A stretch of DNA of 64,000 nt from Nocardioides ochotonae. Its GTDB lineage: Bacteria; Actinomycetota; Actinomycetes; Propionibacteriales; Nocardioidaceae. This document shows positions 58,757 through 64,000 of this stretch, piece by piece (position 1 is the stretch's first letter; the number at the start of each line of letters is the position of its first letter). The stretch spans positions 2,901,001 to 2,965,000 of the forward strand of contig NZ_CP061769.1 of the NCBI RefSeq assembly GCF_011420305.2. Direction: 5' to 3'. A program made the translations under genes and the position numbers. Under the pieces are notes generated by a model that was not told the DNA's origin, did not search any database, and saw nothing but the letters and a program-made list of their open reading frames with translations.

Positions 58757-58874
58757 ATCCACCGCCCCGGACCCCGTCGGCAGCCAGCCGGCGGGGCCAC
58801 ACCCCTGTCCCGCCGGCGTTTCCTTGGCCTCGGGCGAGCTCGACCGCCGAGATGCAGTTCGGCTGCCGGGCAAT

Positions 58875-58951
58875 GGGTCTCGACAAGCTCGACCAACGGC
58901 GCCCCCTCGACCAAGGGCCCTTGCTCGACCAACCGTGCTCGTCGACCGACC
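58875..58951 (-). repeat. Inverted GGTCGAGC repeats downstream of the DUF222-HNH gene
   Basis: Four CTCGACC-type copies in opposite orientation to the upstream set, including GGGTCTCGACAAGCTCGACC at 58875. Together with 57303-57364 they bracket a segment of about 1.5 kb with inverted ends. 58757-58874 holds nothing else I can identify. Confidence 0.85.
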
Positions 58952-58969
58952 GTGGCCCTCCCGGGACGG

Positions 58970-59641
58970 TCAGGCCCCCGGGGTCTCCCGGGACCCGCAG
59001 ATGTCGCGGACCACCCACTCGAGCACGGACTCCACGACGACCTCGAGGGCGCTCTCCTGCGACAGCGGGCCGCGGGCGCCGACCTTGAGGCCGTGGTCGG
59101 CGCCGGGGACGACGGCGAGGTCGACGCCGAGGAGGCCCTCGGGGAACTCGTCGGGGCGGCCCATCGCGTCGCGCTCGCCCTGGACGACGAGCGTGGGGAC
59201 GCCGGCGCCCTCGAGCTCGGCGAGGCGCGAGCGCTCGGGGCGGCCGGGCGGGTGGAGCGGGAAGGACAGGGCGAGGCACCCGGCGGCGTCCGCGAGCGAG
59301 GCGCAGCGCGCGGCGGAGCGGGCGCCGGCGGAGCGCCCGCCGAGCACGAGCGGTACGCCGTCGCGCGGCGGCAGCGCCGCGACCGCGGCCATCAGTGCGA
59401 CGTCGAGCGTCGGCGGCGCGGTGGCGATCTTGCGGCCGGCGACCCGCCAGGGCTGCTCGAGGCGCGCCACCGTGACCCCCTGCGGCGGGAGCGCCGCGGC
59501 GAGCGCCTCGAGGTCCCGACTGTCGATGCCGTTGCCGGCGCCGTGGCTCATCAGGAGCACCGCGGTGGGGGTGCCGACGGCGGCGTCGGTCACCAGCCGC
59601 GCGGGGCCGTGGGCGGTCTCCAGCATCTGCTCGGTGCTCAT
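58970..59641 (-). CDS. Alpha/beta-hydrolase (dienelactone hydrolase-like)
   Basis: 223 residues. VLLMSHGAGNGIDSRDLE, nucleophile Ser in LVLGGRSAGARSA, catalytic Asp in GERDAMG and His in PGADHGLK give a complete triad. The family is the KANL3/Tex30-like group of hydrolases, with unknown substrates. The ATG overlaps the SRAP stop codon (ATGA), so the two are cotranscribed. Confidence 0.87.
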   Translation of the reverse strand: MSTEQMLETAHGPARLVTDAAVGTPTAVLLMSHGAGNGIDSRDLEALAAALPPQGVTVARLEQPWRVAGRKIATAPPTLDVALMAAVAALPPRDGVPLVLGGRSAGARSAARCASLADAAGCLALSFPLHPPGRPERSRLAELEGAGVPTLVVQGERDAMGRPDEFPEGLLGVDLAVVPGADHGLKVGARGPLSQESALEVVVESVLEWVVRDICGSRETPGA

Positions 59642-60402
59642 GTCAGCAGCTCCTCGGGGACGTCCTCGAGCGGTAGCGGCTCGACGAGCGACGGGTCGTT
59701 GTTGCGCACGTTGTTGACCGCGCGGGAGACGGCGTACGCCTCCAGGCGGCCCGGCTCGGCGGGGGTCAACAGGTCCAGCAGGGTGTCCTGCGGGGCCTGC
59801 GGGTCGAGCCAGTCGTGCCAGCGCTCGCGCTCGACCATGAGCGGCATCCGGTCGTGGATGCGTCCGAGGGAGTCCTCGGCGTCGGTGGTGATCACGGTGC
59901 AGGTCCAGCGGAACCGCGCCGGGTCGTCCTCCGCCTTGTCCGGGTCGCGCCAGATCTCATAGAGCCCGGCCATCGCCAGCGAGCCGCCGTCACGGGGACG
60001 GATGAAGAACGGCTGCTTCACGGGCTTGCCGTTGCGGCCCTTCTCGTCGGTGGCGTACCACTCGAAGTAGCCGTCGGCGGGCAGCAGGCAGCGACGGGCC
60101 GCGAACGCCTTGCGGTACGCCGGCTTCTCCGCGACCGTCTCCATCCGCGCGTTGATCATCCGGTTGCCGATGGAGGGGTCCTTGGCCCACGACGGCACCA
60201 GTCCCCAGCGCAGCACCCGCAGCTGGCGGCGCGGCGACTCCTCGCTCTCCCGCGACGGTGGACGCTCCACGACGGCGTACACCTCCTTGGTGGGGGCGAC
60301 GTTGTAGTCGGGCTCCAGCGCGGCCTCGATCATGGTCTCGGCCACGTCGAACTCCTCGACGAGCTCCTCGGGGCTCCGGCTCGAGGCGTATCGGCCACAC
60401 AT
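59638..60402 (-). CDS. SRAP domain protein (HMCES/YedK)
   Basis: 254 residues from ATG 60402 (MCGRYASSRSPEEL). Cys2 is the catalytic residue exposed after removal of Met1 and forms a thiazolidine crosslink with abasic sites in single-stranded DNA. NVAPTKEVYAV, RMINARMETV, PADGYFEWYA and RIHDRMPLMV are the conserved SRAP boxes. It shields abasic sites at replication forks. A homologue lies beside aroA and sigH in M. tuberculosis. Confidence 0.96.
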   Translation of the reverse strand: MCGRYASSRSPEELVEEFDVAETMIEAALEPDYNVAPTKEVYAVVERPPSRESEESPRRQLRVLRWGLVPSWAKDPSIGNRMINARMETVAEKPAYRKAFAARRCLLPADGYFEWYATDEKGRNGKPVKQPFFIRPRDGGSLAMAGLYEIWRDPDKAEDDPARFRWTCTVITTDAEDSLGRIHDRMPLMVERERWHDWLDPQAPQDTLLDLLTPAEPGRLEAYAVSRAVNNVRNNDPSLVEPLPLEDVPEELLT

Positions 60403-60465
60403 GGGGGCCAGCCTAACGGCGCGTCGCCGCGCGTGACCGCTCGTGACAGCGGGTACGGGGGCGCC

Positions 60466-60990
60466 ATGACCCTCAGCAGACTGATCGCCCGCCCGATGCT
60501 CGCCTCGTTGTTCGTGGTCGGCTCGGTCAACGCCCTGCGCAACGCCGAGGCGCTCGGCGCCAAGGCCGCCTCGGTGACCGACAGGATCGCGCCCACGCTG
60601 CGCAAGGCGGGCGTCCCGGTGCCCTCCGACCCCGCCACGCTGGTGCGGATCAACGCCGGCACCCAGGTCGCCGCCGGGCTGATGCTGGCCACCGGCCGGG
60701 CGCCGCGGCTCTCGTCGGCGGTGCTGGCCGGCTCGATGATCCCCACCACCCTCGCCGGGCACGCGTTCTGGAAGGAGTCCGACCCGGAGAAGCGCAAGCG
60801 GGAGATGAGCGCCTTCTTCGAGAACACCTCCGTCCTCGGCGGCCTGCTGATCGCCGCCGGCGACACCAACGGCAAGCCCGGCCTGGCCTGGCGTGCCGGG
60901 CGCGCCGCCAAGGACGCACGCCGCGAGGCCCGCCACCTGGCCGCCACCGCACGCCGCGAGGCCGCGCTCGCCAAGGCCAAGGTGTCCTGA
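60466..60990 (+). CDS. DoxX family membrane protein
   Basis: 174 residues with three to four hydrophobic helices ([69 protein letters not shown]). The helical N-terminal half matches DoxX, small inner-membrane proteins linked to oxidative stress in mycobacteria. The tail ([20 protein letters not shown]) is basic. Precedes aroA by 35 bases on the same strand. Confidence 0.83.
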   Translation: MTLSRLIARPMLASLFVVGSVNALRNAEALGAKAASVTDRIAPTLRKAGVPVPSDPATLVRINAGTQVAAGLMLATGRAPRLSSAVLAGSMIPTTLAGHAFWKESDPEKRKREMSAFFENTSVLGGLLIAAGDTNGKPGLAWRAGRAAKDARREARHLAATARREAALAKAKVS

Positions 60991-61025
60991 GTGCGGCACA
61001 GCACAGGTGCCCTAGTCTGTCGCGG

Positions 61026-62300
61026 GTGACGAGCCTGCCCGATCCCTGGCCCGCGCCGCGCGCGCACGCACCCGTCGACGAGGTCGTCTCGCTGCCGGGC
61101 AGCAAGTCGCTGACCAACCGAGCGCTCGTGCTCGCCGCGCTCGCCGACGGCCCCTCCGTCGTACGCCGACCGCTGCACTCGCGAGACTCCGCGCTGATGG
61201 TGGCCGCGCTGCGCGCGCTCGGCGTGGGCCTGGACGCCACCGGCGCGGACGGTCAGGACTGGCAGGTGACCCCGGCTCCGCTGACCCGTGACGCCCGCGT
61301 TGACTGCGGACTGGCCGGCACCGTGATGCGGTTCGTGCCGCCCGTCGCCGCGCTCTCCACGGGCACCGTCGCGTTCGACGGCGACGCCCACATGCGCAAC
61401 CGCCCGATCGGCGAGGTGCTCACCGCGCTCCGGGCGCTCGGGGTCGACGTCGAGGGCGACGCGCTGCCGTTCACGGTCCGCGGCGCCGGCTCGGTGCGCG
61501 GCGGACGGGTCGTGGTGGACGCCTCGTCGTCCTCGCAGTTCGTCTCCGCGCTGCTGCTCGCCGGCGCCCGGTTCGACGAGGGCGTGGAGGTCGTCCACGA
61601 CGGCAAGCCGGTGCCCTCGCTGCCGCACATCGACATGACCGTCGCGGTCCTGCGCCAGCACGGCGTGGACGTCGACGACTCCCAGGCGAACACCTGGCGG
61701 GTCTCCCCCGGCCCCATCCGCGCCGTGGACCACCTGATCGAGCCCGACCTCTCGAACGCCGCGCCCTTCCTCGCCCTGGCGGCCGTCTCCGGCGGCACCG
61801 TGACCGTGCGCGACTGGCCGCGCTCGACCACCCAGGCCGGCGACGCGCTGCGCGAGATCCTGGCCGCGATGGGCTGCGCGGTCGTCCACGACGACGCCGG
61901 TCTCACGGTGACCGGGCCCGCGGAGCTGCACGGGGTCGACCTGGACCTCCACGACGTCGGCGAGCTCGCGCCGGCGGTGGCCGCGCTCTGCGCCCTGGCC
62001 ACCACCCCCTCGCACCTGCGCGGCATCGCGCACATCCGCCACCACGAGACCGACCGGCTCGCCGCCCTCGCCACCGAGCTCGGCAACCTCGGCGCCGACG
62101 TGGAGGAGCACGACGACGGTCTCTCCTTCCGTCCGGCTCCCCTGCACGGCGGGGTATTCCGCACCTACGCCGACCACCGGATGGCCCACGCAGGCGTCAT
62201 CGTCGGCGCCGGCGTCGACGGCGTGCTGGTCGAGGACGTCGCGACCACCGCCAAGACCTTCCCCGACTTCGCCGGCTTCTGGTCCGGCCTGTTCGGCTGA
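61026..62300 (+). CDS. aroA: 3-phosphoshikimate 1-carboxyvinyltransferase (EPSP synthase)
   Basis: 424 residues from [23 protein letters not shown] (substrate Lys/Ser), [31 protein letters not shown] and the C-terminal [10 protein letters not shown]. It joins phosphoenolpyruvate to shikimate-3-phosphate. This is the class II-like type in actinobacteria (LAGTVMRF where class I has NAGTAMR). Begins a conserved aroA-rsgA-hisN run. Confidence 0.96.
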   Translation: MTSLPDPWPAPRAHAPVDEVVSLPGSKSLTNRALVLAALADGPSVVRRPLHSRDSALMVAALRALGVGLDATGADGQDWQVTPAPLTRDARVDCGLAGTVMRFVPPVAALSTGTVAFDGDAHMRNRPIGEVLTALRALGVDVEGDALPFTVRGAGSVRGGRVVVDASSSSQFVSALLLAGARFDEGVEVVHDGKPVPSLPHIDMTVAVLRQHGVDVDDSQANTWRVSPGPIRAVDHLIEPDLSNAAPFLALAAVSGGTVTVRDWPRSTTQAGDALREILAAMGCAVVHDDAGLTVTGPAELHGVDLDLHDVGELAPAVAALCALATTPSHLRGIAHIRHHETDRLAALATELGNLGADVEEHDDGLSFRPAPLHGGVFRTYADHRMAHAGVIVGAGVDGVLVEDVATTAKTFPDFAGFWSGLFG

Positions 62301-62307
62301 GCTGCTG

Positions 62308-63300
62308 ATGTCCACCGGTCGCTACTCCACCCACGACATCGAGCACTACGACCGACCCCGACGTCGTACTCGCCCCCGCACCAAGGACCGCCCGACATAC
62401 GACGACGCGGTGCGCGGCGTGGTCGTGACCGTCGACCGCGGTCGGTTCACGCTGCTGATCGAGGACCGCACGGTGACCGCGATGAAGGCCCGCCCCCTGG
62501 GCCGCAAGGGCGTGGTGGTGGGCGACCGGGTCCGCGTGGTCGGCGACGTCTCCGGGGCCGACGGCGCGCTCGCGCGCATCGTGGAGGTCGAGGAGCGGCT
62601 GACCACGCTGCGGCGTACCGCCGACGACGACGACCCGGTCGAGCGGATCATCGTGGCCAACGCCGAGCAGATGGTGATCGTCACCGCCCTCGCCGACCCC
62701 GAGCCGCAGCCGCGCCTGCTCGACCGTGCCCTCGTGGCGGCGTTCGACGCGGGCATGCAGCCGCTGCTGTGCCTCACCAAGGCCGACCTGGCCGACCCGG
62801 CCCCGCTGCTGTCGACGTACAGCTCGCTGGGCGTGCCATGGGTGGTCACCCAGCGCGGCGGCGACCTCACCGAGCTGCGCGAGCGGCTCGCGGGCCGCAC
62901 CAGCGTGCTGCTCGGCTCCAGCGGCGTGGGCAAGTCCACCCTCGTCAACGCGCTGGTCCCCGAGGCGCACCGCGACGTCGGGAGCGTCAACGCCGTGACC
63001 GGGCGCGGGCGCCACACCTCGACCTCGGCCTACATGCTGGCGCTGCCCGACGGCGACGGCTGGATCATCGACACCCCCGGCATCCGCTCCTTCGGTCTCG
63101 CCCATGTCGAGCCGGAGCACCTCATCGAGGCGTTCCCGGACCTCGACGAGATGACCGAGGAGTGCCCGCGCGGCTGCACCCACGGCAGCGGCGAGCCCGA
63201 GTGCGGCCTCGACGAGGCGCTCGCCGCCGGCACCGCCGACCCCGAGCGGGTCTCCTCGTTCCGCCGGCTGCTCGCGGCGCGCAGCGAGTCCGCCTACTAA
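62308..63300 (+). CDS. rsgA: Ribosome small-subunit maturation GTPase RsgA
   Basis: 330 residues, 7 bases after aroA. N-terminal OB-fold (~30-85), then a circularly permuted GTPase with motifs in order G4 (LTKADL), G1 (GSSGVGKST), G3 (DTPG), and a C-terminal zinc domain (CPRGCTHGSGEPECG). It assists late 30S assembly. Confidence 0.96.
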   Translation: MSTGRYSTHDIEHYDRPRRRTRPRTKDRPTYDDAVRGVVVTVDRGRFTLLIEDRTVTAMKARPLGRKGVVVGDRVRVVGDVSGADGALARIVEVEERLTTLRRTADDDDPVERIIVANAEQMVIVTALADPEPQPRLLDRALVAAFDAGMQPLLCLTKADLADPAPLLSTYSSLGVPWVVTQRGGDLTELRERLAGRTSVLLGSSGVGKSTLVNALVPEAHRDVGSVNAVTGRGRHTSTSAYMLALPDGDGWIIDTPGIRSFGLAHVEPEHLIEAFPDLDEMTEECPRGCTHGSGEPECGLDEALAAGTADPERVSSFRRLLAARSESAY

Positions 63301-63304
63301 AGGC

Positions 63305-63739
63305 TCAGGCGCCCCACACCGCGCGCGAGCCGGCGTCCCCGGTCGCGACGACGGCCACCAGCGTGCCGACCGCCGCCAGCGCCAGCAGCACCCGCACCAC
63401 CACCGGCACGATCCCGGGCCGGCGGTGCAGCAGAGCGGCCAGCACCGCCACGACGGCGAGCACCAGCGTCGCCGTCAGCGCGTACGCCGCGCGGTCCTCG
63501 TGGGTCGCGACCGCCGGGAGCTGGCGCAGCGAGGGGTTCGCGTCCAGCAGGTCGCCGCCGGAGAGGTACGCCGCGAGCACGAAGCCGGACGCCACCACGG
63601 AGGTGACGACCATCGGCCAGCGCGCCCACTGCCGGGCTCGCGGGACGACGTACGCGAGCGCCAGCAGGGCCGCCAGGGGGCCCAGCACCACCGCACCGTG
63701 GACCACCAGCGGGTGCAGCGGCATTCCGTTGATCTCCAT
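63305..63739 (-). CDS. DUF2231 membrane protein
   Basis: 144 residues from ATG 63739 (a GTG five codons upstream is possible). INGMPLHPLVVHGAVVLGPLA is the DUF2231 opening, followed by four membrane helices and the acidic loop GGDLLDANPSLRQ. The family is poorly characterised and often occurs with haem-linked proteins. Convergent with rsgA, divergent from hisN. Confidence 0.85.
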   Translation of the reverse strand: MEINGMPLHPLVVHGAVVLGPLAALLALAYVVPRARQWARWPMVVTSVVASGFVLAAYLSGGDLLDANPSLRQLPAVATHEDRAAYALTATLVLAVVAVLAALLHRRPGIVPVVVRVLLALAAVGTLVAVVATGDAGSRAVWGA

Positions 63740-63780
63740 GCGCGGATCATGCACGGTTCGCCTGAAAGTAGCCTGTGCCT

Positions 63781-64000
63781 GTGGCCACCGACTTCACCGA
63801 CGACCTGCGCCTCGCGCACGTCCTCGCCGACGACGCCGACTCGCTGACGACGGCGCGGTTCAAGGCACTGGACCTGCACGTCATGAGCAAGCCCGACCTG
63901 ACGCCCGTCACCGACGCCGACCAGGCCGTCGAGGAGGGCATCCGGCGCACCCTGTCGCGGGTCCGCTCCCGCGACGCGATCACCGGCGAGGAGCAGGGTT
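63781..64000 (+). CDS. hisN: Histidinol-phosphatase (inositol-monophosphatase family), 5' part
   Basis: Starts at GTG 63781 and is cut by the window end after 73 codons. DDLRLAHVLADDADSL, the KPDLTPVTDADQAVEEGIR metal-loop start and the final AITGEEQG (the conserved 'GEE' metal-binding box) match actinobacterial HisN, which dephosphorylates histidinol phosphate. Downstream of rsgA in many actinobacteria. The metal-binding DxxD motif would lie outside the window. Confidence 0.88.
   Translation, partial: MATDFTDDLRLAHVLADDADSLTTARFKALDLHVMSKPDLTPVTDADQAVEEGIRRTLSRVRSRDAITGEEQG

Overview
The window is very GC-rich, gene-dense chromosomal DNA from an actinobacterium, most likely a Nocardioides-like member of the Propionibacteriales. 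The supporting markers are the mismatch endonuclease NucS, WhiB1, a PdtaS-type kinase, SigR with a zinc anti-sigma factor, nickel superoxide dismutase with its processing peptidase, a Kgd-type 2-oxoglutarate enzyme, a 24-residue bL37-like ribosomal protein, and a DUF222-HNH ('13E12') gene with Nocardioides-style GGTCGAGC repeats. I see no phage, insertion sequence, CRISPR array or rRNA. Most of the window is core genome; genus assignment is inference.

Layout. (1) 1-12.2 kb: end of a glutaminase-STAS gene, SRPBCC protein, double 3-hydroxyacyl-CoA dehydrogenase, GNAT, nucS, DUF952, a PAS histidine kinase, D-amino-acid oxidase-like enzyme, an iron-box-controlled Cys-rich protein plus ferritin pair, ethylmalonyl-CoA mutase, a STAS protein, a PduO-type cobalamin adenosyltransferase (which would supply the mutase's cofactor), DUF4240 and DUF2550. 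(2) 12.3-33.9 kb: one long minus-strand housekeeping block, read in transcription order as argS-lysA-hom-thrC-thrB-rho-(orphan receiver)-rpmE-prfA-prmC-tsaC-wecA-atpI-atpZ-atpBEFHAGDC. Many stop/start codons overlap (ATGA or GTGA). A strong terminator follows atpC. From memory this order matches the Mycobacterium tuberculosis argS-to-atpC region. tRNA-Arg(CCG) lies next to argS, divergently. (3) 34-43.5 kb: an LCP cell-wall ligase, a lipoprotein, kgd, DUF6104, an acetoacetate decarboxylase-like protein, a short-chain dehydrogenase/quinone oxidoreductase pair and malic enzyme. (4) 43.7-46.4 kb: the divergent Ni-SOD peptidase/sodN pair and an anti-sigma/SigB-F-type sigma pair. (5) 46.6-64 kb: whiB1, pdtaS, sigR-rsrA, SRAP, aroA, rsgA and hisN, a backbone also known in mycobacteria. 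It is interrupted by DUF2785/GNAT/thioesterase genes, the bL37-like gene, a complete ferric-siderophore uptake operon with a divergent AraC regulator, and the DUF222-HNH gene.

Regulation readable from sequence: an exact LexA/SOS box on the DUF222-HNH gene; a canonical SigR promoter upstream of sigR; two DtxR/IdeR-type iron boxes (ferritin pair, siderophore operon); two closely related CGTGA-N6-TCACA sites (CRP or Rex type) upstream of the ATP synthase operon and whiB1; a related GTGA-N6-TCAC palindrome at the hydroxyacyl-CoA dehydrogenase; and a long perfect inverted repeat immediately before the ethylmalonyl-CoA mutase. The best candidate for something unusual is the SOS-controlled, apparently leaderless DUF222-HNH gene bracketed by near-identical inverted repeats.
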